A DNA stretch of 64,000 bases from Calvatia gigantea (taxonomy: Eukaryota; Basidiomycota; Agaricomycetes; Agaricales; Lycoperdaceae): assembly GCA_025093985.1 (NCBI GenBank), contig JACAAK010000008.1, positions 1,984,001 to 2,048,000 on the forward strand, given 5' to 3'. The notes under the pieces are model-generated. The model made no database searches, had not been told where the DNA came from, and saw nothing but the letters and a program-made list of their open reading frames with translations. The stretch's first letter is position 1; each line of letters starts with the position of its first letter. This document shows, piece by piece, positions 35,282 through 48,574 of this stretch. The position numbers were made by a program, and so were the translations under genes.

Positions 35282-36596
35282 CTAGGTTCGAATGCCATGA
35301 ACCAGGCGGTATGTCCCGACCAACCCCTCGTTCGACCTCAACTCTTCGACGAAGTTGTGCACAAGTGCGTCAATGAACTCCTGCGAATGACCGGCCTGTA
35401 GCAAGAACGGCTTCATGTTCTCCGCATATCGTGATTGGAGTGCCAGAAGGCCCCTGCCCAGGTCCCTCATACCAGGATCCTCAGGCCAAAGGCCGACAGG
35501 AACATAAACCAGGTCCGACGTGATGTCGTGAAAGGTATCAGTGCCGTGTATGTAGTTGGGGATCTGGCTGATCACTGTTTGAATCCCCCGGGCCTCTAGA
35601 GCTTCGTTGAGGACTTGGTAAAAATGAGTCGAGGCAGGGGCGTGCAGTGCAGGATCGGATGCTTCGGGTCGGTCAGGGTGGAAGACAATCGCGCGCTCCC
35701 ATTCACAAGAGAGGAACAATCCTCCTGGTCGCAGCACTCGGACCACTTCCGGGAATATAGTAGGGTATTCGTGGACCTAGTATAAAAACACATTGAGAAC
35801 AGGCGTTTGTTTGGGAACGCGTGTCCAGGGCTTGGTTGTTGCGAAGGAAGCATGACTTACGGACAACGAGATGTTACGAGCGTGAATAAAATCAAACGTG
35901 GCATCTGGCCAACGAAACTCTTCTGTGATATCATCAATCTCAAAGACAACGTTGGGCAGTGGGTATCGGGTGGCGATGGGAACTGAATAGATTTGTCAAC
36001 CTGATTGAATCATGGCTGCTGCGAAAGATGCGCACCAATGTCCATGCCCCGAAATAGGACACGGGGGAACTCCTCTGCCATCTCCATAGGCCTAGATAAG
36101 GCGAGTCACTCAGTCAGCCATCGGATAACAGGGCCAGGATGTGCTGAGCCTTCTCCCCCACTTACCAGGTACCTGTACCTGTACAGAGGTCCAGTACGCA
36201 CTTCTGACGGTCTGGGTCGTGCGCCAGAATGTCGGGCACAGGACCAACGTAATTGGCGTCAATCAAGATTTTTGCAAGCGCATGGAGAGCTTTTAACCGC
36301 TGTACAACGGCCGGCATATCAGCTGGGAAGATAGAAATAAGCTTGAATTGAAAGCGTACCTCTTGTTCTGAGGCATCGACAGGCAGCGGGTATGGAGATG
36401 TAATCGATGAGTGGAAAAGCCGCCCATCGCGCTCGGAGAAAAAGGTGGGGAATTCGTCCGGTTGGAGTGGTGAAAGGGAAGGCGAGCCCTCGGGTGAGAA
36501 CTCCGTGTATTCCTCGTGCATCTGGTCGGGATGACCCTCCGAGCCATTGTCGCTTTCGTTATCTGAGTTATGGTTGTAAGGAACAGCGGTGGGCAT
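35282..36596 (-). CDS. LaeA/UMTA-like SAM-dependent methyltransferase
   Basis: Four exons (36596-36166, 36091-36036, 35982-35861, 35776-35282) join in phase to 367 codons. The N-terminal 100 residues are acidic and Ser/Pro-rich. A Rossmann methyltransferase domain follows: motif I VLDLCTGTGTW (residues 134-144) for SAM, then PRVLFRGMDI, FEIDDITEEFRWPDATFDF and HARNISLSV, then EVVRVLRPGGLFLSCEW. The rest (FHPDRPEASDP, YIHGTDTFHDITSDLVYVPV, GRGLLALQSRYAENMKPFLL) matches the helical C-terminal half of this fungal group. Such enzymes include regulators of secondary metabolism and small-molecule methyltransferases; no biosynthetic partners are visible nearby, so the substrate is unknown. An earlier Met at 36662 is possible but 36596 fits better. 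Confidence 0.82.
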
Positions 36597-37445
36597 TTTT
36601 CCTTGGGAACGTTGGTTCTGGAGACGAAGAGGCCAGCAGCTCAGGTGGTCTCTTTTATACACAGCCTGTGTGATACTTTGTTACCAGCCGCGAGCATGAA
36701 GGGGTGATAACCACGGAGAAGCAACGAAAAAGCGGTCAGGGCGTCCAAAATTTCGACTGTGCAAAAACGTGGAGTTAATTGCATTGAAATATATCTAGTT
36801 CCATTCGGCCGCACACTGGATGCTCGTCGATCAGCTTTACATACGGTCAAACGGCCCCTCATGAACAGTTCAGTTCTCATTGGTCTAGGAAATGACATCA
36901 GCCGAATTGAATCTCCGTGAAAATTAGGAGACTACGTAGCCAGCCAGCCTTACGGAATCCTTGCTATTTTTGAAGTTTGGCCAATTGCGTCAAGTCTCCA
37001 TAACACTGGGGTTGTGGTAACTCTGTGACTGCGCTTGAAGTTTGCTCAAAGGTGATTTCGGAGGGGTTGGTTGATGATTTGAAGCCAACTGCGATCAGTA
37101 GGAGCTCTTCATAGATAGAAACACTTGACTCTATGGTCGGCTATCGTGGCTATGAACCTCGGTCCTTCGTGAGGATTTCTCAGAGGTTAGTTTTCTGAAC
37201 CCTTTCAAGGTACTTAATACTGACATAGTTATTCAAAACTAAAGTTCCGGAGTTCCAAGGGTATGCAACAGTAATATTAGTGAAGGAGAGTTGCTCAGAC
37301 CCATGGCCAATCTGGATGATCAGTCACGTGGTCGCGTTGCGCTGACTTGGTTCGCTCAGATTCCCTTTGACTCAGATACGGACATCAACTTCTCATACTT
37401 ATACGCGGTATTTACCGCGGGCTGAACGTATAGAACTGGATTTCA
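36597..37445. other. Intergenic, divergent promoter region
   Basis: Lies between the divergently transcribed methyltransferase and DNA polymerase genes. No gene recognised. Confidence 0.5.
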
Positions 37446-40400
37446 ATGGACTTTGACTCGAGCGAGTTCTACCGCGAACGCGATATCATCATGAAACAAG
37501 AGGATGAAGACCTCTACGAATACCGCAAGCGAATGGCCGAAAACAAGTCTCATTTCAGTCAGGCGGGCTTTGACGCAAGTTTTGTGGCTTTCTCTCAAGG
37601 AAGCTTAGCCCCAGCTGTGGTAAATACTGGCAAGGATGATGACATACATCCTATGATCTTGGAACAAGGGGGTTCGAGGGAGGACCTATGTGATAGCCCG
37701 AACCCAACAAGAGAGCTCGGCGGTCCCCAGGTATCGAAGGAGCTGTCTCTAAGGTAGCGTGGTCTCGCTCTTTCGCTTACCCAGATCTCGTAATATTCAA
37801 CTGCAGTTGTTCCCAACCAAAGCCGCTTCCCGGCAACGATAGAACGTCAAAACCATTAGAACACCACGAAGCGGTTCATGGTTATCCAGTCGTGTGAGTG
37901 CCAAGGCATCATTTTCGTGAAGACAATCATAAACCATATTAATCAGGAGAACATCTCACGAGCTGAACCCCATTGTACATTTGAACCGAGTTTCAGCTTC
38001 CAGAGGCAGCGAGGGGAGAAACGTGGAAGGAAATGTGCGAGCTTGCTGCTAGGTATTACGCCGGGGCCCGTTTTAGTGTGAGATAATCTGACTGTGCGCA
38101 GAACCAGAAATAACAACAAGCGTAAGTCCCCAATTGAAACCGCTTCTCCCGCGAAGCGTCACAAAGACGGCGAAGCTGGACCCATTTGGCAAGACTTCTC
38201 TGTCCAACAAACATCCACGCCTTTGCCTTTGCCACGGATAGAGGCCTTACCACTTCCTGTAAAAAACCCTCAGACAACCCAAGCCATTGACCAAGCGGAG
38301 ATCGAATGTCCGTCTGAAATTACGAGCTTCAGGTCTTCACCAGGACGCAGTCCTCAGGAGCTGCCTTCATCGGGACGGTCTAGCCCGTAGGTCTTGTTCT
38401 TCCACAGAAGCATCGAATTATTCTCATTGACATCTGGGTAACTCGTCGCAGTATCAGCTCCTTTTCCCATGTCCTGACGCGATCCCCAAACCCCGCCTTA
38501 CGGCAACAACAGCCTAAAGCAAAGAAACCACCCCTTGTCCTCCGGGCTCCACATGGTCAACTGTTTGGTGGAGCAGCCATTCTAAATAGCAAACCTGGCG
38601 ACGCTGGCGTTCGCCGGAGCAAATATAATGAAGATGATCCCCTCACCTCACCAATAGAAGATCCCAGTGGCCGAGATATCTTACCCCCCACCCCCGCAGA
38701 GAGCCTTAAAGGGATTATTACAGCTTCTGGCTCTACAAAACTTACTCTGGAAGTAAAGGAACGTGTGGCACACCATGTAGCATTAAAGCGTCGCGACAAA
38801 GTCATCCCGATAGATTCCAACTTGGGTATGGAACATGCGGTTCTTCCGGGGGAACAGAAGGACCGTGATGAAAGGGGGCATCCTAACTTGCAAATTTCGC
38901 CGTCTGCTTCCTCGCACATCAGCACGCCTTCTAGAGTTTCAGAGGTCGAGAAATTATTAAAACAGAAATCGACTCGCCCGAGCCAAGCACCTTCTAGAAC
39001 GCGGAAGAGTAAAAACGCAAAGAAAGAGAAACAAAGGCCGGTAGGTCCTATTGAATATGCTCAACAACTTCTGGAGAAAGCGGGCGCAAGCGCAAAGCGT
39101 AAAGCCTCGGCCGTCAGATTCCTTGAAGGAAAAAACATCTTTTACATTGGAGGTGACATGCGATTTGCGGGGGAGAGGACTCGGGGGCGAATGGAAATCG
39201 TATGTCACACAACTCTGGTTCATCTACGCTGCGGTTCAACATCATTTGGGCAGATTGTGAGACATGGTGGCAACCTCATACCTGTTTATGATCCCACTAC
39301 TGTCACTCACATTGTCACTGACGCGCCTAAACCTACCACGCTCCGCGCCCTTGGCTACAAACGTCTGAGCGAAATTCCTGATCACATACCCACTGTGAAT
39401 TGGAGTTGGATATTGTCGGGTATTGGTCGATTAGGTCGGCTTGACGAGGAGGACATCAAGACCAAGATGGAGGATGTATGGTTGCACTCAGCATTCAGTG
39501 AAAGGATAGACACGGTGATGAATCGCAGCAAACAAGTCATACAACCATCTCGCGGCGATAAGACCACAGGAACGCCAGAGGCACCAAATTCGTGGGTTCC
39601 GGCGCTTTTATTGCTAGTGTAGGATTATACGTCATTTCACAGCATCGCCGGGCTGTCCTCTTTAATTCAGGCTCGATCAACTGCTGTGGCAGGCTGTAAT
39701 CCGAGCTCGGAGTTTTCTACTGGTAGAACCACTCCTTCTGACAGCACCGCTCTCCTTTCATCCCCTCGGCCCTTCTATGGCAAAACAAAAGACCTGGAAT
39801 CAGGACCTCTAGAAGCACAGCCCGTTATACAGAAAGGTGCCGATCCATTGGAAGAATTTTACGCAGAAGCAAGGGCAGCTCGTGACAGCAACGTGAGTGG
39901 CGGCTCTAAGCTGACTGGTGCTCTGCTCTGACGTACGTGACACTGAAGTGGTCCCGTTTTGGCGAATGCGAAGATTCCGATGACAGCATTGATGTTATAC
40001 CTCCAGCTCCCTTACCCAGGCAGAAGAGGGTAAGTCTTTGTGCAGCTTCCCGATGAGGTTTTATTAGTTACCCACATCACTAGGGATGGGCATGTGACAA
40101 TAGGGAGCCACGCAAACAGGTCTGCGAGAACCAGGATATCATCGAGAAGGTGAGTTCTCTGCGGTGACACTCAAGTCCTATTAATCCCTCCAAGCTGCAA
40201 GAACTTCAAGAGCTTCACAAAGCGAAACCCGGCGACGAAGATCATTGGCGGGCATTCAGCTACAATAAGAGTAAATACTTCACCCCATTGCTCTAAATTA
40301 TATTTAACAAGCTTAGGCATCCGTGCGCTTCGTGGGTACCCGAAGCGTATCCAATCCTACAGCGAGGCTAGAAGCATCCGAGGAGTTGGTGACAAGACAG

Positions 40401-41718
40401 CATTAAAGGTTTGGCTGTTGTCGTATTCCTTCTTCATATGCAACTGATCCTCATTCAGATCATGGAGATTCTCCAAACTGGTGATCTCCGGCGCATCAAC
40501 TATGAAAAGACGGATGATGTTCAAGTCACAAGGTTATTTCAGGGAATCTATGGCGTTGGTGAGTGCGACCCCCTGTAACCAATCCCACTCTCGTTGATGC
40601 GGTGAGTACTCCCGAAGGCCAATCGACTGCGTTCAAGTGGTATTCCGCAGGTTGTCGTACCCTTGAAGATCTCCGCCACAACAAAGGAAGCGTACGCTTG
40701 AACCCAGCTCAATTGATCGGACTGCAGTATTATGACGGTACTGATGCCGCAATCTTCTCTTCCTATGTCTTGAGGCTGATAAGCTCTTGGTCTGGGCTCA
40801 GATATTAACGACCGCATGCCTCGTACTGAAGTTAAGGCTATTTTTGATCTCATAGGACCAGTAGGCAAGCACTCAAATTCATTTCATCAAGGGCACGTCC
40901 GCTTAAACCCACTTGCTAGCACTATCCTTCGACCCCAAGCTTTTTGTTGAGATAATGGGAAGCTACAGAAGGTAAGCTTTAAAAGGGCTCCCTCAGTATA
41001 AACCTATGTACCTGGAACAGAGAAAAAGCGGACTGTGGTGACATCGATATCCTGATCACGCGTCCAACGGATGACGACCAGACGCATTCAGGTATGATAA
41101 TTAAGTGATACTGTACTTCTTCACGCTCATGGCCTCCAGGTATCTTGGGGCTACTCCTTCCCGCTCTTCACAAGACCGGCATCATTACAGAAGACCTCGC
41201 AATACCTGAGGATGTTGCGGACCTTGAGTGTGTATACCGTGGTCTTTGTCGCTTACCCCAGCCAGGGTCTCGTAGACGTCGAATTGATTTCCTGACTGTG
41301 CCTTGGGAAAGCCGGGGCGCAGCGTTGCTTTACTACACTGTGCGTCCATTCTGTTACTACGTACATTTCGGCCCTTCAATGAACCAAAACGTTTAGGGCG
41401 ATGACATAGTGAGATGCATTTTTGAGTAACCACCCTCACTTTTGTTAACGCCCTTTCTCCAGTTCAACCGCGCCATGAGGCTGAAGGCGAACAAGATGGG
41501 GTACTCATTAAACCAGCGGGGATTGTATAGTGGTGTGGTGCGCGATCCAAAAGATTCACGGCTCAAGTTAAACGAAGGTCTGTGCAAACCACGAGTAATG
41601 TCTCGCCTTTATGCTCACTTCTTCAATAGGGACCATAGTGGCATCCGAAACGGAAGAAGAGATCTTTCGAATCCTGGATGTTCCCTGGCAAGAGCCCCAC
41701 GAGCGGGTCCGTGGGTGA
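37446..41718 (+). CDS. POL4: Family X DNA polymerase with BRCT domain (Pol lambda/Pol4-like)
   Basis: Start MDFDSSEFYRERDIIMKQED at 37446. Following exons encode a basic Ser/Pro-rich linker (38102-38396, 38452-39199), then a BRCT domain (FYIGGDMRFAGERTRGRMEI joined to IVRHGGNLIPVYDPTTVTHI, with VNWSWILSGI). Next are PLEEFYAEARAARD, the 8-kDa lyase/helix-hairpin-helix region (HWRAFSYNKSIRALRGYP, ARSIRGVGDKTALKIMEI), the finger region GQSTAFKWYSAGCRTLEDL, palm DCGDIDILITRP (two metal-binding Asp) and RRIDFLTVPWESRGAALLYY (third Asp). The thumb has FNRAMRLKANKMGYSLNQRG and a last exon VASETEEEIFRILDVPWQEP, stop at 41716-41718. About fifteen short exons are needed. The enzyme fills gaps in base-excision repair and end joining in the nucleus. 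No lesions seen in the catalytic part. Confidence 0.85.
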
Positions 41719-43237
41719 ATTAGCCTGCCAGCTCTCCTCGTGTCCTCAAGTGTTTCACCTGTCGTACTTCCGTGTTGGAAATGTGTTTGGGTTCATATCT
41801 CTGCCTTCACTATTTCTATCTTAGCCAACGGCTGGCTCTTGATGAAGATGGAAAGATTGAAAAGTTCGCCAGCCAGAAGTTAGCTTCGGCTTTGGTACCT
41901 CTGGCGTACCTAACGCTAGTATGGGCTCCTTGATCGCTTGTTGATTACTACGCGAAGCTCAAAAGATAATGGTTTGAGAGTTAAATGAAGGACATGCCCA
42001 TACAGGACGTAGGAATTTGTGTTAGCTGGTTCGATATAATTAGATCGAGGCGAGGCTCTGACCCCGTGCTCTGGTCGTTCCATGGGTCTAAGTGCCAGGT
42101 GCACCAAAACGTCTCCCCGCTTTTCTTGGTACTTAGGCTCGGATGGTACAGTCCTGAATCAACCTGTTGATGAACCACAGTCCCTACCGCCGACAGCGAG
42201 GCCCGAAGTTCAACGCTATATATCAACGCTATACATGGGTAATAAAGTGGGAAGCTAATTTCTACTGCTATTTACAGCCCAACGTTGTCTGAAGGGTTCA
42301 GAGGGAAGGTCAAAGTTGGGCTTCCAACCCGCTTGGCCCGTTCCGAGGGGCACAATACTAATTGATTGAGGAAACCTAATCATGACTGTCGGTATAGGTG
42401 CAAATCTCCTTTCCGGTGTTCACGGTATGAAATATTTCATACACGAGTCCCCTGTACCCTCAACAGTACGGGTGCATCACGAGGGTCGTTGTCTAGGTAC
42501 AAACTCTTAGCCGCTGGTGCTAGCGTCATTAATGCATCATTCCGGAAAGCCTTCTGAGCAGGCTTGGCAGAAATAAATGATCGGTCTTTGGCCCGGGCTG
42601 AAGGTACTAGGCTCTACTGTGTGCTTCGTTGTTCAAAACATTCGGGAAGGATGCATGCCCATTGGTTGGTCCCAAAATTGTGCTAACTAACCAACCCAAA
42701 AATAAAATTGACCTATGGAGACCAGGCGGCCACTAAAAGTCAAAACATACTATTCGTCGATGTTTTTGCGAGGAAATTATTCTTATTATACCTTTCCATA
42801 TCCAAACAATACGCTCGTACAATTTTTCCTTGAGGAATATAGTTTGTACGAAATCGTAGGTACCAGTGAGAACAGTTAGTATACCGTAGGTGACGAGGGT
42901 AAAGTTGGTCGTTGCTTATCTTCTTGTGTTGATCACACATCTTAGGCAAGTCATTTAGAGCTAAGGCTACATTGGGTGCCCTGCGGAAGACAACATGCTA
43001 AGGTGTACTACTGACCGCCTACGCAGGGCTGGTAGTACCGAATCGCTGATGTCGGAAAAATAGGTTCTGGTAACGATGGAAGGTTTCCCAAAGATTGCTT
43101 GGACTTGCCGAACGTCATGTTTTTATAATCTAAGTGATAATATCCAGGGTATAAAATTCAGGACTATGGAATATCAAATCAGTCAGCTCCGAGCCCTATT
43201 ACTTCCGTCCTAACAAATCGTTTACCGCTTCTCTGGT
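41719..43237. other. Intergenic, no gene recognised
   Basis: Open frames are short and motif-free. The barwin-like gene promoter occupies the right end. Confidence 0.45.
43150..43156 (+). promoter_or_regulatory. TATA box of the barwin-like gene
   Basis: TATAAAA lies 88 bp upstream of the start codon at 43238, the usual position in a strongly expressed fungal secreted-protein gene. Confidence 0.5.
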
Positions 43238-43791
43238 ATGAATATGCCCTTTCTCAAGCTTTTGATTGTCGCCATCGGCGTTGCCTTTACGTTGTCCGGA
43301 GCTGTGAGTGCCAATAACGGTGATGGTAGGTATTTCTTGCGACCTCGCATTCGACCTGCGGTTAATCAATATTGATTAATTGATTATTTGTGATCTTCTC
43401 AGCAACTTGGTACTACACTGGGGTCCGTATCCTGAATACATTTATGCCTTCTGTCCATAACCCTAATATTTTGGGTAATTTGGCAGCTCGGAAACTGCGG
43501 GGCAATGAGCAAGGACTCCGATTTCATCGTCGCCTTGTCTACCCAAGAGTATAACAACGGGGCTCACTGCTGGCAGCATATCAAAGTTTCTTGTACGTAA
43601 TCTTTACTTGTTATACCAGCAATATTTCCTAATTTGGTCACTCTGCAGACGGTGGCAAGGTCATCGATGCCACTGTCGTTGACTCCTGCCCAGGATGCTC
43701 CCGGTACAGCATCGATCTCTCTCCATCTGCTTTCGAGGCACTCGCCTCCCGCGACAAAGGCCGTATCCCTGTCACTTGGTGGTACGCTTGA
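43238..43791 (+). CDS. Small secreted double-psi beta-barrel protein (barwin/expansin-like)
   Basis: Four exons (43238-43325, 43403-43422, 43487-43592, 43649-43791) join in phase to 118 codons. Signal peptide MNMPFLKLLIVAIGVAFTLS with cleavage probably near SGAVSA. The mature domain starts TWYYTGLGNCGAMSKDSD and contains HCWQHIKV, KVIDATVVDSCPGCSRYSID, LSPSAFEALASRDKGRIPV and ends TWWYA. The Cys-Gly and D-x-C-P-G-C signatures are those of fungal RlpA/barwin-like single-domain expansin relatives. Length suits the barrel alone, without a carbohydrate-binding module. Such proteins are secreted and often induced during substrate contact or interaction with other organisms; a wall-loosening or inhibitor role cannot be told from sequence. 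Undamaged. Confidence 0.85.
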
Positions 43792-45773
43792 GGACCAGAG
43801 AGAATTCCAGGTGTTGTTCCGTCTGAAGTAAAATTTCCCGCCTCTCGTCCTGTTCAGGTATTGTAGAATCGTACTCAGTAGCTTGTAGTAAACAAAAAAT
43901 GGGTGAATTGGAGTTGAGTGTATGTTTTTGTTAATGGCCCACTGGGCAGGACGCTCTTGGAAACGTGCTTCCGGAAGGACGTTGGTTTGTGGTTGAGTTC
44001 GATACTTAGGTTGGGGGATATGCAGATCGTTCATTTTGCGATGCTTTTCATATCCATCTGGGGGAAGCAAGTCCACCTGATTTGAAAGTGGATAACCAGG
44101 TTCCATCCCAAAAATTCCCCACTATTTGAAGTCCCCGGTAGGATAACGAAGCTGGCTTTGGTACCTTGCCAAGTGCCTTTATCTAAGAAATGGTAATGTA
44201 TAATCCATACGAATTCTCTACTCCTCTAGGAGCCGCATGCAATACAAGTAATACACCTCCCTCCCTTCCCTTCATACAACACTTCGTAACTTTTACGTTA
44301 TGAGCAGCACCAGGCTGAAGAGGACGAATAGTGAATCCGAGTCCAGTGTGACAATAAATGGATGTGATTGCATCCGTCAATCACTAGAACTCAATCCGTC
44401 ATTGAGCCTAAAGTAGCGATCAAGTACAATGCGGTCGGGGCGTGGGACGAGAGGGAAAGGAATCAAAGACTATTTTGAGAACATTCTGAAGTTGTAATCA
44501 TATCCCACTGTGGGGAGCTGAGGTATAACACTGGCGCAAGCAGAATCAGTTAAATACCAACACCCTCGAGGCAGAGCGGAGATTAACTCGGAACTAATGG
44601 AGGTAAAGAACGATGCCGTATTTCACACACAGCCTGTACTCTGCCCTCACAAGGCATAGTGGCTTATATTGCCTATTCTGGTCTACGCTCACCCGCTCTA
44701 GCACTAGTTGCGGGTGACTTGCCATGGCGGCGTGGAACGCGGGGTCAAGAAAATGAAAAGCTGGAATCGTGAGGTTGTGTTCCCCCAGTCCTTTGAGGCT
44801 ACGGTTTTATCAGAAACTATGCGACAATTGGCTATCAGATCCGGAACACCCCAGCACCTCAACGGATCGGACGGAAATCAAGTCAACTGCTGGAGAAGCC
44901 TCGGAAAAGGAAAGATAACCCTTGTCACGCCCTGTGACTGTTTTCATACAGTGTGGGTTGAAGAAATTGAACATTGTAAGTATCAGATTATAAACTGAAT
45001 TGTTTGTTTAAAAAGATGAACCAAAGCGGAATAGCAGGCGAGACCAGGTATGCGGGCTGTCGTCTCAATTCACCTGGAAAGTCATTTACGGTCGAGTTGA
45101 ACTTTGAGCGGTTAAGCGTTTGAACAGCGAATCTCGATCCTCCTGCGTTCCCCGCCTCGAATTTCTTCGTCTACTGCAAGTCCCTTAGCACTTCTAGCTG
45201 TACTTCTGCAGGTTCCTCCCCGGCGGCCCAGTTCTCATTCCCGGGTCATCTATTTATGCGTCCTCTTTAACCAGCCGGGCTCTGTTCGACCTCCGTTCCA
45301 CGTAGCCCACATTCCGAGCTGAGGTCCTTTGTATCGCCCATTACGTCCTCTTGCACTGTCCGGAAGCGCAATGTTTACTTCGCCCTACTGTGCAATCACG
45401 GAGCCATGTATCAATATATCAAGCGACCGCCCACTGCTCGTGAGTTCCCATCACTCAAACGCATGGCCCAATCCTCAGCCGACCTCGGGTATCCTAGTAC
45501 GACTTTCCACTCTGATTCACTTCTGTCCAGAAACCCTGTCAAACTGCGGATGGTTACCTTCTCAGTACCACCTCCCAGAGCGTCTCCTTTGATATGATAT
45601 GACGTGTTTCACTATATTATGGAAGACTCGCCATGTGAACACACTCCTTTCTAACCGTGTATGGGTATTTCTGCCACAATACCCAAGCTCTCACTGTCTC
45701 AAGATGTCTTGAGGGCATCATAAACAAGCTTTATAATGCGCCCTTCCGCCTTCACTGGTTCCTCTATACCCTC
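43792..45773. other. Intergenic, no gene recognised
   Basis: Two kilobases with no recognised gene. The frames at 43564-44106 (minus; overlapping the barwin-like gene) and 44708-44998 (plus) have no motif. The PX-GH18 promoter lies at the right end. Confidence 0.45.
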
Positions 45774-48151
45774 ATGGCTCCAATTGTCACAATTTCCACC
45801 CATACCACAGCCTCAAGTCCTCGCCCTCATATTCTATACAATGTCCAAGTGGTGACTAAAGATGGCCAGGAGACCGTCGTCAGTCGAAGATACTCAGAGG
45901 TAATAATTTCAGCTCATTCGCTCTTTTCCTCCTTTTGACAGCAGTGAATTTTTTTTTGTAGTTTGTGACTTTACATGGTAATGCACAGGTCAACGTGATA
46001 TCACCTTCTCAACTTAAGCAATCGTTATTATAGAAACGCTCAAAGACCCATTTGTCCTTCCCCCTAAGCGGCTCTTAGCCACTACTTTCATTCCCTCGGC
46101 TTGGATCGATGATGCTTTAATTGCGGAGCGTAAAGACGGTCTGGCAGAATACCTCAATGCTCTCCTCTCTTCTCCAGACTATGCGGGTTCTTCTGTGTTG
46201 GCTGATTTCCTTGCTCCGAATCTCATTGGAAAATCTGCCAAATTCAATCCTGAAGATGCCCTCCCGTCAACTCTGTCCCGCAAAGCTGCCGTAGATTTAA
46301 TGGCCAACGTGGAGAGCGCCAACGATGTTGAAGCACTTGCTACACCCGTCGCGGCTGCCTACTATCCTGACTGGAGTGTGGGCACGAATCCTCCAGAAAA
46401 GATCGATTTTTCCAAATTCGATATCCTCTTCTTCGGTAAGCGGACTGCCCTTTCGAAACTGGGTTGCGCTGATGGAGCAATAGCCTTTGCAATGCCGAAT
46501 TCTTCTTCTACTTTGACTTGGGACTCCGGAGGGGAGTCGGTGCTGCAACGACTCGTCAACGCCAAGCGCGCAAGTGGAAAGTCGACAAAGATCGTTCTCT
46601 CAGTTGGTGTGTATGGTTCCCTTTCCCAGCGTGTGGCTTTGACTCAACTTCGTCAAGGCGGTTGGGGTGGCAGTCATTGGTTCAGTCAAGCCTGCTCTAG
46701 TTCAGCGAACCGTAGCAAATTTGTCAATTCCATGGTTTCCGCTGTCAATAATCACGGTCTTGATGGTAATGTTCTTATTCTCATGTGGGGAAGCATTACT
46801 CATACGGCGTAGGCGTTGATATTGACTGGGAATACCCTAATTCTACTGGGGCAGGCAATCCCCATTCCCCTAACGATGCGGCGAACTTGCTGAGCCTCTT
46901 CAAATCTCTCCGAGGGGCACTTCGTAAGTATTTATTTAATGCTTGGCCTTGGCCCACATGAGTGATACGACCCACATCTACAACAGCTCGGCCCAAGATC
47001 ATCTCCGCTGCTGTTCCTCACCTTCCCTGGTTGGGTTCGAACGGCCAGCCTTTGACTAACGTCTCCGAGTATGCTGGCGTTATGGACTACGTCAACATCA
47101 TGTACGCTTCCTCCTCTCGGTCAAATTCCCAGCTGATATTGACGGACAAATTAGGAATTACGATGTTTGGGGTGCGTCTGCTTCTCCTGGTCCGAATGCG
47201 CCCCTTGGTAAATCCTTTCAGAGCTGAGCTCAATCTCGAGATATTTACGGATATCACAGGCAACCTTTGCGGAACATCCAAGCAACCCCAGGCCAGTGCC
47301 CAAGCCGCACTCGCTCAATGGAAGAAAGCAGGATTCCCCGCGAGCAAGCTCCTCCTCGGTCTCCCACTTTACGGTTACGTCTCCCAGAGTACCAAGAAAG
47401 TCCTGACAGGAAGCCTCATGCCCTCCTCGGACATGATGCTCCTCGTCAAGACCGAAGAAGCTGCGGTTGACGGTGCAGAGCCTGATACTCATTTCCTCAA
47501 TGGTGCTCACGTGAGGACTAAGTTGCCTCCCGTGGCAGAGGAAGCTGCAGGAGAAACCCAGGTCAATATGAATGAGGCCAACAAAGAGGTCACGATTCAG
47601 GCGACCTTGACGAGTTGGTGGGGACAACAAATCCCGTTCAAGGAGATCGTCAAGTCTGGTGCGCTGGTCAAGAGGTCGGATGGCAATTATGGGGAGGGCG
47701 GTGGATTCACTATGGGTGCGTATGAATTAGAGCGATAATATTCCGGCGCTCACCATGTGGTTGCACTTTTACAGGATGGGATGACTGCAGTGATACTCCA
47801 GTACGTACCATCATTTGGTCGATGCTTCTCTGTCGTGTCAGCTGCTGAATTTAACCCAGTAGTATCTGTTCAACACTGGCCAACAGACTGTAGTGACCTA
47901 TGATGGTAAGTTCTTCTCGCCGATTGACAAAAGCCTTGTGACCGATGGCAATACGTTCCTATTCTCAGATACCTGGTCATTGGCAGACAAGGCTAAATTT
48001 GCAAAAGACAATGGAATGGCAGGATGTTTCACATGGTCGCTTGATCAGGTTTGTCTTGTCCTGCCCTTCAGTTGACTACCACTGACATTGGAGTGTCCAG
48101 GACGATGGCCTAACTCTGCAGAACGTCATTCGCAAGAACTTGGGCAAATAA
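45774..48151 (+). CDS. PX domain fused to GH18 chitinase
   Basis: Thirteen exons (45774-45899, 45962-45977, 46034-46435, 46484-46606, 46658-46765, 46813-46923, 46987-47101, 47155-47207, 47260-47715, 47775-47800, 47863-47905, 47969-48048, 48101-48151) join in phase to 569 codons. Residues 1-120 form a PX domain (VVTKDGQETVVSRRYSEF, LPPKRLLATTFIPSAWID, ERKDGLAEYLNALLSSP). The GH18 barrel starts near AAYYPDWSVGTNPPEKIDF. It has KIVLSVGGWGGSHWFS and the catalytic D-x-x-D-x-D-x-E motif DGVDIDWEYP (Asp258, Asp261, Asp263, Glu265). It continues with MDYVNIMNYDVWG and a last strand GCFTWSLDQDDG. There is no signal peptide. PX domains bind phosphoinositides on cytosolic membranes, whereas most GH18 chitinases are secreted, so the location is unclear. 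Confidence 0.88.
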
Positions 48152-48574
48152 ACTTATTTGAGATATGCGGCAAGATACCCTCGGATCTTCTGAACGAATG
48201 TTTACGACTTTCATGATATCATGGAATCTATTAGTGCGTAGTTAGCTACCTATGTAGTCCATATTCTTGTCCGTATCTGCATTATATAGCGTTTAAGTGT
48301 GCATTCCCACCCACTCCTCGTTGTAGTGGAGTTCTTCTGTACAACATTCCAAAATAAGGAACTACAACGCAAGCGAACACGAGGAGATAGCGCATCTTAA
48401 TCTCAGAAGCACTATTGGACTTATTCCCGGGATCTTGCGGGGACGAATCAACCGATTGTTCACTAATAACGAAGCAAAAAATTCATCTCGTAAGTCACTT
48501 CATTCACTGAGTCTTTGTTTACATTTGGGCAAACACGACGACGCTCCACCAACCATCAAAGTTCGTTTCCACAC
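48152..48574. other. Intergenic between convergent genes
   Basis: 3' flanks of the PX-GH18 gene (plus) and the first glycosidase-like paralogue (minus). No gene recognised. Confidence 0.5.

Noticed and set aside
35280..35300. GGTTCGAATGCC as a possible tRNA T-arm
   Set aside because: No matching acceptor stem or anticodon arm around it, and it overlaps the end of the methyltransferase gene.
46297..47630. Minus-strand frames in the PX-GH18 gene
   Set aside because: No motifs, and they overlap exons with intact catalytic signatures on the plus strand.
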